This document shows, in pieces, positions 32,081 to 39,625 of a stretch of 44,915 nucleotides of DNA; the stretch's first letter is position 1, and every line of letters begins with the position of its first letter. Position numbers and translations under genes: made by a program. The notes below the pieces were generated by a model. That model was given only the letters and a program-made list of their open reading frames with translations. It was not told the origin of the DNA and searched no databases. This stretch comes from Bog-756 sp038210245 (GTDB lineage Bacteria; Actinomycetota; Acidimicrobiia; Acidimicrobiales; RAAP-2): assembly GCA_038210245.1 (NCBI GenBank), contig JBBQWW010000018.1, forward strand, positions 1 through 44,915, in the 5' to 3' direction.

Positions 32081-32338
32081 TCAGCCGGCCCGACGGTCGG
32101 TCATCTGCTTGCGCTCCATCTCGTTGAGCCCACCCCAGATGCCGTGGGGCTCGTGGATCCGGATGGCGTAGTCGAGGCAGTCGCCCCGTACCGCGCACGA
32201 CTGGCAGATGGACTTGGCCCGGTCCTCCCGCTGCAGCTTCTCTTCTTTGCGTTCTGCATGGGACGGCGGAAAGAAGATCTCCGCCTGGGGTCCGCGACAC
32301 GCGGCCCTCAACTGCCATGTGTCCAGCGCTTGCTCCAC
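32081..32338 (-). CDS. WhiB-family Fe-S transcription factor (WhiB4-like by position)
   Basis: An 85-residue WhiB protein. The four cluster cysteines are Cys14, Cys45, Cys48 and Cys54 (RAACRG, ICQSCAVRGDC) and the turn GIWGG is at 66-70, followed by the basic end ERKQMTDRR. WhiB proteins hold a [4Fe-4S] cluster sensitive to oxygen and NO and act with the sigma factor. The start used is GTG at 32338, with AAGGGGGAG about eight bases before it; in-frame upstream starts up to 32413 are possible but add residues outside the family. It is divergent from the Get3-like pair, the arrangement of whiB4 next to Rv3679/Rv3680, so WhiB4 is the likely equivalent. Confidence 0.9.
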   Translation of the reverse strand: MEQALDTWQLRAACRGPQAEIFFPPSHAERKEEKLQREDRAKSICQSCAVRGDCLDYAIRIHEPHGIWGGLNEMERKQMTDRRAG

Positions 32339-32545
32339 GTGCCCAACTCCCCCTTCATGCCCCCCTGGCATCCTCCAGGAACGGAACGTACTCGCGCCCA
32401 TGACCGGAAACAAGGGGTCTGACCAGGATTTCTCACCAAATTGTCACTAACGGCCACAGCGAGGACGGCCACCGGCACGGATCGTGAGGATCGGGGGCCG
32501 GTCGGGGCCCCGGGCGGGGAGCCGGACACTACGCTCCTGGGGGTC

Positions 32546-33559
32546 ATGGACATCCGCGCCTTCTGCAGTCAGAGTCGGGTCCTGATCGTCGCCGGCAAGG
32601 GGGGCGTGGGGAAGACCACCATGGTGGCGGCCCTGGCTCACATGGCCGCCCAGGCCGGGCTGTCGGTCCTGGTCGTCGAGCTCGAGGGCCGCGCCGGGGT
32701 GGCCACCGCCTTCGGCCGAGACGAGCCCCTGGACTACGCCGGATCGGTGCTCCGGGCCGCCGGGGCCGAGGTGGACGACGGGGAGGACCTGACCCGGTCC
32801 ATACCGAAGGGATCCGTCCGGGCCCGGACCATCACCCCTGACGACGCCCTCCTCGAGTACCTGGCCGACCACGGGATGCGCCGGATCTCCAAACGCCTGC
32901 TGTCCTCGGGGATCATCGACATCGTGGCCGGCGCCATCCCGGGCATCCGGGACATCCTGGTCCTGGGCAAGGTCAAGCAGATCGAGCGGAGCGGCGTTGC
33001 CGACCTGGTGCTGGTCGACGCCCCGGCCACCGGCCACACCATGACCTTCCTGTCCTCGGCGGGCGGGCTCCTCGATGCTGCCCGGGGCGGACCCATCCGG
33101 GCCCAGGCCGCCGACGTGGTGGCCCTGCTCTCGGACCCGGCCCGGTGCCAGGTGGCCCTGGTCACCCTGCCCGAGGAGATGCCGGTCAACGAGGTCATCG
33201 AGGCCGCCTACCAGCTGGAGGACAAGGTGGGCATCACCCTTGGGCCGGTGATCGTCAACGGCTGCTATCCCCCGCTCGACGCCCCGGACACGCCGGCTGG
33301 CCAGGCGGTCCTGGCCGCTGGGGTTTCCCTCGAGCCCACCCTGGTCGACGCCCTCGAGGAGGCCCGCCGGTTCCGGACGACCCGACAGGAGCTCCAGGGC
33401 GAGCAGCTCGAGCGGCTGGCCCACGAGCTCCCGCTCCCCCAGCTCCAGGTGCCGTACCTCTTCACGGCCTCCATCGGGCCCCTCGAGCTGGACGACCTGA
33501 GTGCGGCCTTGGCCGTCGGGGTCGAGGCCCTCCACGATCCGGCGCCGGTGGGACCGTGA
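32546..33559 (+). CDS. Get3/ArsA-like ATPase, first of a pair (Rv3679-like)
   Basis: A 337-residue member of the anion-transporting-ATPase (ArsA/Get3) family. The deviant P-loop GKGGVGKTT at 17-25 includes the signature lysine (Lys18); switch motifs appear as VVELEGRAGVATAFG and LVLVDAPATGHTMTFLS. The cysteines that bind arsenite in true ArsA are not evident, so an arsenic role is unlikely. The ATG at 32546 fits the family start; a TTG at 32441 lies upstream. Its stop overlaps the start of the second ATPase, implying a stoichiometric complex. In M. tuberculosis the equivalent pair forms a heteromeric ATPase linked to the cell envelope; the task here is inferred only by homology. Confidence 0.88.
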   Translation: MDIRAFCSQSRVLIVAGKGGVGKTTMVAALAHMAAQAGLSVLVVELEGRAGVATAFGRDEPLDYAGSVLRAAGAEVDDGEDLTRSIPKGSVRARTITPDDALLEYLADHGMRRISKRLLSSGIIDIVAGAIPGIRDILVLGKVKQIERSGVADLVLVDAPATGHTMTFLSSAGGLLDAARGGPIRAQAADVVALLSDPARCQVALVTLPEEMPVNEVIEAAYQLEDKVGITLGPVIVNGCYPPLDAPDTPAGQAVLAAGVSLEPTLVDALEEARRFRTTRQELQGEQLERLAHELPLPQLQVPYLFTASIGPLELDDLSAALAVGVEALHDPAPVGP

Positions 33560-34722
33560 CCGCCGTCAGCCCCGGTGCCCCGAGGGCCACCATCGACGAG
33601 GTGGTGGCCAAACAGGCGATCATCATCTGCTGCGGATCGGGAGGGGTGGGGAAGACCACCACGGCCGCCGCCTTCGCCCTCGAGGCCGCCCGGCTGGGCC
33701 GTCGGGCGTGCGTGGTCACCATCGACCCGGCCCGTCGACTGGCCAACTCGCTGGGCCTCGACGCCCTGACCAACCAGCCCACCCGGATCGAGGGGCCCTG
33801 GCCCGGCGAGCTCCACGCCCTCATGCTCGATCCCAAGGGAACCTTCGACGACCTCATCCAGCGCTACTCGGACTCCGCCGAGCAGGCCGAGGACATCAAG
33901 CTCAATCGGATCTACAAGAACCTGACCGGCACGCTCTCGGGCACCCAGGAGTACATGGCCATGGAGAAGCTCTACGAGTTGGTGGAGGAGGGAGGCTTCG
34001 ACCTGGTGGTGGTGGACACCCCTCCGACCCGCAACGCCCTCGACTTCCTCGACGCCCCGCGTCGGCTGACCCACTTCTTGGAGAACCGCCTCTTCCAGGC
34101 CCTGATGAAGCCGACCCGTGCCGGCCTCAAGTTCATGGGCGTGGCCGCCCAGGCCCTACTCCGGACCATCGCCAAGGTGGCCGGGGCCGATATCGTCCGT
34201 GACGCCGTGACGTTCTTCCAGGCCTTCGAGGGCATGGAGGAGGGCTTCCGGACCCGAGCGGCCCGGGTGCGCGAACTCCTGGTGCAGGACAGCACCTCCT
34301 TCGTGTTGGTGGCCTCCCCCCGGCCCGACTCGGTGGACGAGGCCGTCCACTTCGCCGGCAAGTTGGCGGAGTCGGGCATGTCCGTTACCGCCCTGGTGGT
34401 CAACCGGGTCCAGCCCCGGTTCGCCGAGGATGCCCAGTTGGAGGCCGTGCGCCAGCAGGCCGGAACGGTGGCCGGGACCCCCCTGGGCCAGCTCATCGAC
34501 AACCTGAGCGGGTACACCGCGGCCTCCGACCGCGAGGAGCAGGCCTTCGCCGACCTGGTGGCCCAGGTCACCCCGGCCCCGGTGTACCGCGTGCCTCTGC
34601 TCAACAGCGACGTCCACGACCTCGGAGGTCTGGGCACCATCGCCGACCTCCTGTTCACGTCGGACGGCGGACCCACGGCGCCCACGCCGGCCCCCGTGGG
34701 CGGCCCCTCCGAGGAGCGCTAA
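33556..34722 (+). CDS. Get3/ArsA-like ATPase, second of a pair (Rv3680-like), degenerate signature lysine
   Basis: A 388-residue ATPase of the same family. The P-loop reads CGSGGVGKTT (27-35): the catalytic Lys33 is kept but the signature lysine expected two residues after the first glycine's start is replaced by Ser28. Switch I is VVTIDPARRLANSLG and switch II VVVDTPPTRNALDFLD. The middle region (RLTHFLENRLFQALMKPT, then FFQAFEGMEEGFRTR) is longer than in the first copy and hydrophobic, possibly a client-binding groove as in Get3. The GTG start overlaps the preceding stop (GTGA). An asymmetric dimer in which only one subunit has the signature lysine is likely. Confidence 0.88.
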   Translation: MTAVSPGAPRATIDEVVAKQAIIICCGSGGVGKTTTAAAFALEAARLGRRACVVTIDPARRLANSLGLDALTNQPTRIEGPWPGELHALMLDPKGTFDDLIQRYSDSAEQAEDIKLNRIYKNLTGTLSGTQEYMAMEKLYELVEEGGFDLVVVDTPPTRNALDFLDAPRRLTHFLENRLFQALMKPTRAGLKFMGVAAQALLRTIAKVAGADIVRDAVTFFQAFEGMEEGFRTRAARVRELLVQDSTSFVLVASPRPDSVDEAVHFAGKLAESGMSVTALVVNRVQPRFAEDAQLEAVRQQAGTVAGTPLGQLIDNLSGYTAASDREEQAFADLVAQVTPAPVYRVPLLNSDVHDLGGLGTIADLLFTSDGGPTAPTPAPVGGPSEER

Positions 34723-34725
34723 CCT

Positions 34726-35166
34726 GTGCCGGTGCGCAGCATCCTCGTGGCCAGCGACGCTCCGTCGGTTCGGGCTGAAGTGGGGGCCATCGCGGGTCGA
34801 CCGGACGTGACCATCATCGAGGCCCGGTCGGGACCGGCGGTGATGGCCGAGGTGGCCGAGTCCCTCCCCGACCTGGTGGTGGTGGACCTCCAGATGGGCA
34901 ACATGGGTGGGATGGCCGTCTGCCTCGAGCTCCGCCTCGAAGCCTCCTACGGCAAGCTCGGCCATGTACCCGTCCTGATGCTGCTCGACCGGCGGCCCGA
35001 CGTCTTCCTCGCCCGCAGATCGGGCGCCGAGGGCTGGGTGGTCAAGCCCCTCGACCCCATCCGGCTGCGCCGGGCCGTGACCTCCCTGCTCGACGGCGGC
35101 ACCTACTACGACGAGTCCTACCAGCCTCTCTCTGTGGTCTCCACGCCCGTATCCGCCGGCGCCTGA
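34726..35166 (+). CDS. single-domain response regulator receiver
   Basis: A 146-residue stand-alone CheY-like receiver. The phosphoacceptor is Asp54 in DLVVVDLQMGNMGG, and Lys107 in GWVVKPLDP completes the site. The acidic pair near the N terminus is reduced to one aspartate (SDAPS), and the usual threonine/serine switch residue is leucine, so signalling may be atypical. There is no output domain. The GTG at 34726 has GAGGAG nine bases upstream and lies three bases after the second ATPase, so it belongs to the same operon. Its cognate kinase is not in the window. Confidence 0.85.
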   Translation: MPVRSILVASDAPSVRAEVGAIAGRPDVTIIEARSGPAVMAEVAESLPDLVVVDLQMGNMGGMAVCLELRLEASYGKLGHVPVLMLLDRRPDVFLARRSGAEGWVVKPLDPIRLRRAVTSLLDGGTYYDESYQPLSVVSTPVSAGA

Positions 35167-35198
35167 CGGCTCCGACCCCAACAGACAGCGTCACCACC

Positions 35199-36137
35199 GT
35201 GTCCGTGTTCCGACGCCACGAAGACGATCCACCCCCTGCGGGCCGGGAGAGCCGGGTCCGGCGCCGCGTCACGGGTGCCCGGTCGGACAGCGGGGCCGAC
35301 GCTCAGGAGCAGTTCATCATCGACGCCCTGCACGACCTCCACGACACCGTGGTCCGTGAGGTGATGACCCCCCGGGTCGATGTGGTGGCCCTGTCCATCC
35401 CGCTGACCGTCGACGCGGTGACCCAGGCGGTGAGGGAGTCGGGGCACGGCTGCTTTCCGGTCTACGGGGACAATCTCGACGACCTGATCGGGGTGCTCTT
35501 CGTCAACGATCTGTTCCGGGCCGGCTGGCAGGTGAGTGGGGCCCGGGACGCCACACCGAGTGGGTCGGTCGATGCCGAGGACGCATCGGACCCTCCGGGC
35601 ACCCCGGATCCCATCGACATCTCCCGTCGGCTCCGACAGCCCTTCCTCGTCCCCGAGTCCCATCTGGTCCTCGAGGTGCTCGCCGAGATGCGCCGGCAGC
35701 GACGGGCCTTCGCCGTGGTGGTGGACGAGCACGGCGGCGTCGAGGGCGTGCTGACGGTCAAGGACCTCCTGGGGGCCCTGGTCGGGGACCTACCCGACGA
35801 GTTCGACCCCGACGATGAACCCGATGTGGTCCGGGTGGACGGCAGCCGGTGGTTGGCCGACGGTCGCATGAGCATCGACGATGTGCGCGACCGCCTGGAC
35901 ATCAACCTCCCGGAAGGTGAGTACGTGACCCTGGGGGGCTTCCTGTTCGATGGGTTCGGCCACATCCCTGCCGAGGGTGAGTCGCTCGACGTCGACGGCT
36001 GGGAGCTCCTGGTCACCGAGATGGACAAGCGTCGGATCGCCAAGGTGGTGGCCAAACGGCTCGACCAGCCGACCGGCTCTCCGGATCAGGGACAACCGGC
36101 GGACACCGTGGGGAACCAGCCCACCTCCGTCGGGTAG
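35199..36137 (+). CDS. CBS-domain protein of the CorC/HlyC family
   Basis: A 312-residue cytoplasmic protein. Two CBS motifs lie at about residues 55-115 (VREVMTPRVDVVALSI, GCFPVYGDNLDDLIGVLFVNDLF in pieces) and 145-200 (FLVPESHLVLEVLAEMR, FAVVVDEHGGVEGVLTVKDLL in pieces). A CorC_HlyC domain ends the protein (LDINLPEGEYVTLGGFLFDGFG in pieces). The DUF21 membrane part of the longer CNNM-like family is absent, so it is the short CorC type, linked to divalent-cation (Mg2+/Co2+) efflux. The GTG start is 32 bases after the receiver gene. A stretch of 30 disordered residues separates the two CBS motifs. Confidence 0.9.
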   Translation: MSVFRRHEDDPPPAGRESRVRRRVTGARSDSGADAQEQFIIDALHDLHDTVVREVMTPRVDVVALSIPLTVDAVTQAVRESGHGCFPVYGDNLDDLIGVLFVNDLFRAGWQVSGARDATPSGSVDAEDASDPPGTPDPIDISRRLRQPFLVPESHLVLEVLAEMRRQRRAFAVVVDEHGGVEGVLTVKDLLGALVGDLPDEFDPDDEPDVVRVDGSRWLADGRMSIDDVRDRLDINLPEGEYVTLGGFLFDGFGHIPAEGESLDVDGWELLVTEMDKRRIAKVVAKRLDQPTGSPDQGQPADTVGNQPTSVG

Positions 36138-36180
36138 CATCTCCCTGGTCCAGGACCGGTGCACGACCGGTTCTGATCGA

Positions 36181-36258
36181 CGGGCTGTGGCGCAGCTTGG
36201 TTAGCGCGCTGCGTTCGGGACGCAGAGGTCCCCGGTTCAAATCCGGGCAGCCCGACCA
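36181..36258 (+). tRNA. tRNA-Pro (anticodon CGG)
   Basis: The acceptor arms CGGGCTG and CAGCCCG pair. The anticodon stem CTGCG/CGCAG encloses TTCGGGA, giving anticodon CGG, which reads CCG (proline). The T-arm GGTTCAAATCC is standard. Discriminator A is followed by an encoded CCA at 36256-36258. Its 3' end faces the accessory stretch at 36.3-39.5 kb. Confidence 0.95.
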
Positions 36259-36552
36259 CGAGAAGTACCAGTCAGAGCGTTGGCTGCTCACCCCGCCGGG
36301 CCGATCTGGCCCGATCTTGGCGCGATCGAGATGTGATCGAGATCCAGGCCGGTGCAGAGACACTCGCCGAAGAACCGACTCTCCAGCCGATCGGCGGCGG
36401 CCCGGCCAGCCTCAGTGGGTGCTTTGCCTGTGGACCGTGATGCAGCACCGAAAACGAAGTCGCCGCCAAGGACCGGTCGGCATCCAGATCTGGCTCGGCG
36501 GCGTCCCGGCGGATCCCGACCACGCGCCAGGCTTCAGATCAACTCGGAGCGG
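36259..36552. other. gene-poor stretch after tRNA-Pro
   Basis: About 290 bases with no supported gene. Several frames are open by chance; one on the minus strand ends in a basic stretch but shows no domain. Being directly 3' of a tRNA it could be a decayed integration site; no att-like copy of the tRNA end is visible downstream. Confidence 0.4.
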
Positions 36553-36858
36553 TCAGAAGGTGCCGGGCACGTCCACCACGTCCAAGATCGACACCTCTGG
36601 CTCTCCCACGATGCCAGCTCCGCTGAGGAACTCACCCATCCTCGTCGCGCCCGCGAAGAACGTGTTGAATGTGTCGCCGTCCGGCCACTCGTCGATCACG
36701 ACGAGATCCTTCCCATCGGTGAACATCCTGTGTCCGATCTGGCCCAGGCTCTTTCCGTATGCGGTGATGTCCTCGGGTACCTCGGCATTCGCCCTCGCCC
36801 AATCGGCAGCCTTGCCGACATCAGAGACTTTGAATCGAGCAATGACAACGACGCTCAC
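36553..36858 (-). CDS. small dimeric alpha/beta-barrel protein (antibiotic biosynthesis monooxygenase-like)
   Basis: A 101-residue protein: MSVVVIARFKVSDVGKAADWA, then DGKDLVVIDEWPDGDTFNTFFAG, then PEVSILDVVDVPGTF. The strand-helix-strand-strand pattern with WPDGDTFNTFF resembles ABM-type ferredoxin-like folds that act as small monooxygenases or isomerases without a cofactor. Substrate and activity are unknown. The GTG at 36858 is used because the fold begins there and GGAAG lies upstream; a longer frame exists to 36936. It stands alone in the accessory stretch after tRNA-Pro, on the same strand as the glycosyltransferase. Confidence 0.7.
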   Translation of the reverse strand: MSVVVIARFKVSDVGKAADWARANAEVPEDITAYGKSLGQIGHRMFTDGKDLVVIDEWPDGDTFNTFFAGATRMGEFLSGAGIVGEPEVSILDVVDVPGTF

Positions 36859-37035
36859 GGCAGCCCACTTCCATTTGATCGCCCTCGTCGCCCCCATCTG
36901 GGGCGTTCCAGGCCGAACGCTAACAGCAGGAACCACAGAATACGCCGCTGAATCATAGAGGCCATCCCCACGCCGGCGGTCGGGACACCCAGGTGGGGAC
37001 TCCGTCAGCCTCCTGGGGACGTCTGGGCCCTGGCA

Positions 37036-38181
37036 CTAGTGGCCAGAGACCCAAGAGCGAAGCGCTGCTGCCACTGAGTCAGCATCGGGCATCGCCGCGA
37101 TCTCCTCAGCACAGGTGCGGCTCGACCTGGAGAACGACCCATCGTCCACGACGCGCCGAACTGCGGCGGCAAGGTTGACGGTGGTGAGCGTCTCGGGTCG
37201 GAGGGTGATCGCCGTGCCAGCGCCCTCGCACATAGCAGCATGCTCGTAGTTGTCCGCACCCTGAGGAAGGATCACCTGCGGTACACCGTGTGCCAATGCG
37301 CCAAAAGTCGTGCCCGCTCCGCCGTGGTGCATCACGGCACTACACGACGGAAGAAGCTCGGCCTGCGGGATGAACCGTTCGACTCGGGCGTTGGCGGGAA
37401 CGGGTGCGAACTCAGCTGGATCCTGATCGCGTCCAACCGTCATCACTACGTCGACCGGCTGATCGGCCAGCGCTTCGAGCGCGAGACGGAAAAGGTCGAA
37501 GTTGCTGTTGAACAGGGTCCCGAAGGTGACATACACAACTGGCCGAGGGGTTCGCTCAGGCAATCCGGTGGGCAATGGGACTGGGTGCAGCCACAATGAC
37601 TCAACGTTGGGCACTCGCGCCGCATCGAGCGCCGGAGGACAGATCCGGATAGTCAGCTGTCCATACATCCCGGCCCATCCGGATACCTCGCGGCCAAAGG
37701 AACGCCAGATCGGGGAGACGGCGTCATTGGCTAGTTCGACCGCATCACGCGGCGGCAGCGGTCCGAACATGTGCGCAACGCAGGGGACGCCGAGAAGTTC
37801 GGCCACCAAGGGTCCAGCCAGGGCGAACGCCTCGAACAGCACAAGGTCTGGGGCGAACTCCTGGCCGTGGCGCAGGACGTCGTCGACCATCTCGTCAACA
37901 CCGATCTCGCCGAAGGCCCGAGGAAGGAAGTACTGCAAGATCCTCTCCGGCGCCACCCCGTCGCCGGGAATGCCCCGAGTTCTCGCCGCCAGTCGGGTCA
38001 TGTACTCGGACTGGCCTGGACCGGCCACGACGAATCGTGCGTCAGTCTTGTCGATGATCGACGCCGCCCCGGGGCCAGACGTTACGAGTACCTCGTCCCC
38101 ATCCGCCGACAGCGCGCTGATAAGCGGGACGAGCGGAGTCACGTGGCCCGCGCCCTCGGTGGACACGACAAGAACCTTCAT
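37036..38181 (-). CDS. GT1-family glycosyltransferase (macrolide/UGT type)
   Basis: A 381-residue glycosyltransferase with a GT-B fold. It begins MKVLVVSTEGAGHVTPLVPL, the acceptor-side opening, and has the nucleotide-sugar motif HHGGAGTTFGALAHGVPQV near residue 290, followed by DNYEHAAMCEGAGTA. This is the group that glycosylates macrolides, sterols, flavonoids and other small hydrophobic molecules, either in their synthesis or to inactivate them. The ATG at 38181 has GGAGAG just upstream. Its divergent neighbour is a penicillin-acylase-like hydrolase, so a xenobiotic or antibiotic detoxification role is conceivable. No biosynthetic cluster surrounds it. Confidence 0.88.
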   Translation of the reverse strand: MKVLVVSTEGAGHVTPLVPLISALSADGDEVLVTSGPGAASIIDKTDARFVVAGPGQSEYMTRLAARTRGIPGDGVAPERILQYFLPRAFGEIGVDEMVDDVLRHGQEFAPDLVLFEAFALAGPLVAELLGVPCVAHMFGPLPPRDAVELANDAVSPIWRSFGREVSGWAGMYGQLTIRICPPALDAARVPNVESLWLHPVPLPTGLPERTPRPVVYVTFGTLFNSNFDLFRLALEALADQPVDVVMTVGRDQDPAEFAPVPANARVERFIPQAELLPSCSAVMHHGGAGTTFGALAHGVPQVILPQGADNYEHAAMCEGAGTAITLRPETLTTVNLAAAVRRVVDDGSFSRSSRTCAEEIAAMPDADSVAAALRSWVSGH

Positions 38182-38492
38182 GCTCTCCGCAAGTTAGTCC
38201 GTCCACTTCCCCGCCGACGCCCGACGACATTGCTTCGGACGCATCGGTTGGCTTGATCCGTCCGGCACTGTCCGATGCGACTGGAGTACCCGTATCCCGC
38301 CCTTCCGGCGGGCGGGCGGTTGGGCGATGAGCCCAAGCACGCCCCTTGCCCTCAAGCCGGCTGACGGTAGTGGCCCCGGTCGACCTCAGCCATCGATGCG
38401 TGGCTTCCACCGGCGTTGGGGCTCCGTGTCTACAGCAGTGGTCGGTAGCTGCCGATGGTCTCCCCGGGCAGGAGAAAGCGTGGGACCGAGAG
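38182..38492. other. divergent intergenic region between glycosyltransferase and Ntn hydrolase
   Basis: About 310 bases without a gene. An inverted pair CGCATCGG (38240-38247) and CCGATGCG (38272-38279) is separated by 24 bases, and a small hairpin CCCGCC-CTTCC-GGCGGG lies at 38296-38312. Either could be an operator or a stop signal; nothing decides it. No clear -10 and -35 pair is seen. Confidence 0.4.
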
Positions 38493-39497
38493 ATGTGCAT
38501 GACGTTCAAGCTTCCTGACGCTGTGGACGGAACCGTTGTCGTCGCTCGGAGCAACGAGTTTCCGGTGGGCATGCCCACGCAGCTGGCGGTGCTTCCCGCC
38601 GACTACGCCGGCACCAGTTCGGTCGGAGACGGCGTCCGTCCGAAGCGGTGGGCGGCCAGCCATGGGGTCGTCGGGATGGGGGTGTTCGGGAGACCGAACT
38701 GGTTGATGGATGCCATCAATACTGCCGGTGTCAGTGCTCATCTGCTCTATATGCCCGGCGGCTACTGCACCTATCGGGCCGCTCGTAGTGACGGCAGCGA
38801 TGTCGCTCAAGTCGATTTGGTCGCGTATCTCCTTGGTACCTGCGCATCCATCGACGAGGTCAGGGCGGCCGTGGCTGACATCACTATCGTTGGCATCGAC
38901 CCGGGGTTGGGTTTCGTTCCTCCGATCCACTGCCTGGTTCACGACACTTCGGGTTCGATCGCCATCGAACTCCACCCTGAGGCGACCCGGGTGGTCGACA
39001 ATCCCGTCGGAATCGCCACCAATGCCCCCTTTCTCGACTGGCACCTGATCAACCTCGGCAACTATCTCGGTATGTCGGCCGAGAACCCGTCGGCCGAAGT
39101 GGTCGGCGGTCTCCGCCTGTCGCCGCTCGGCCAAGGCGAAGGACTTCGGGGGGTGCCGGCCGACTACACCCCGACAGCCCGATTCGCTCGACTGTTCAGT
39201 GTCCTCCGGCTGCTGGAGCGGGCCCCGGACGCCACGGCGGCTGAGCTCCTTGCCCTCCACGTGTGCAACGCCTTTGATATCCCACAGGGGGCCGTCAAGG
39301 AGAGGGTGGGCGACTCGTTGGTTGCCGAGGTAACGGTCTGGGACTCCGTGCTGAATCTGAGCACTCCGCGGTACGCCTACCGGATGTTCGGAAACCCCGA
39401 GACCTATGTGGTCGACCTCCGATCTGTCGACTTCGAGAAGCCGGAGCGCCTCCACGAACTCCGGGCAGAGGGCGTGTTCACACCGATCGAGGTATGA
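38493..39497 (+). CDS. choloylglycine hydrolase / penicillin V acylase family (Ntn hydrolase)
   Basis: A 334-residue linear-amide hydrolase. After removal of Met1 the new N terminus is Cys2 (MCMTF), the nucleophile of the family. Supporting residues follow: Arg19 in VVARSNEFP, the asparagine in GIATNAPFLDWHLINL, the GVPADYTPTARFARL segment, NAFDIPQGAVKE, and EVTVWDSVLNLSTPRYAYR. Members hydrolyse conjugated bile salts, penicillin V or acyl-homoserine lactones; in an environmental actinobacterium a quorum-signal or penicillin-type substrate is more likely than bile salts. The start is fixed by Cys2; an AGGAG 18 bases upstream is the only ribosome site seen. Length matches the family. Confidence 0.9.
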   Translation: MCMTFKLPDAVDGTVVVARSNEFPVGMPTQLAVLPADYAGTSSVGDGVRPKRWAASHGVVGMGVFGRPNWLMDAINTAGVSAHLLYMPGGYCTYRAARSDGSDVAQVDLVAYLLGTCASIDEVRAAVADITIVGIDPGLGFVPPIHCLVHDTSGSIAIELHPEATRVVDNPVGIATNAPFLDWHLINLGNYLGMSAENPSAEVVGGLRLSPLGQGEGLRGVPADYTPTARFARLFSVLRLLERAPDATAAELLALHVCNAFDIPQGAVKERVGDSLVAEVTVWDSVLNLSTPRYAYRMFGNPETYVVDLRSVDFEKPERLHELRAEGVFTPIEV

Positions 39498-39538
39498 GCA
39501 CGGGTCGCCAGCACCAGCATCAGCCGAGCCACCCATGT

Positions 39539-39592
39539 CTGGACACTCGTCCAACTGCATTTCTGGACACCTGTCCAACTCTGCCGTACGAT
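39539..39592 (+). promoter_or_regulatory. two tandem palindromic operators overlapping a promoter
   Basis: CTGGACACTCGTCCAACT at 39539 and CTGGACACCTGTCCAACT at 39563 are near-identical copies 24 bases apart. The second core is a perfect palindrome, GGACA-CC-TGTCC (39565-39576); the first has one mismatch. The -35 TGGACA (39564-39569) and -10 TACGAT (39587-39592), 17 bases apart, overlap the second copy. This looks like a repressor-controlled promoter (TetR-type operators have this form). The regulator is not adjacent. Confidence 0.65.
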
Positions 39593-39598
39593 GATCGG

Positions 39599-39625
39599 GT
39601 GCAGACGGGGACGGCCACGGCGTGA
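39599..39625 (+). CDS. possible leaderless 8-codon mini-ORF upstream of the unknown gene
   Basis: GTG at 39599 lies where transcription should begin, six bases after the -10 box TACGAT. The frame VQTGTATA ends with TGA at 39623-39625, overlapping the GTG start (39622-39624) of the next gene. Leaderless translation followed by coupled restart would explain how that gene is translated with only a weak GGGGA site before it. Very short, so speculative. Confidence 0.25.
   Translation: MQTGTATA

Noticed and set aside
32546..34722. Arsenite efflux (arsA) function
   Set aside because: The cysteines that bind arsenite in ArsA are not evident, there is no arsR or arsB nearby, and the genes match the Rv3679/Rv3680 context.
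36272..36523. Possible integrase remnant after tRNA-Pro
   Set aside because: Open frames on the minus strand have a basic end, but no catalytic Arg-His-Arg-Tyr set is visible and no copy of the tRNA 3' end lies downstream.
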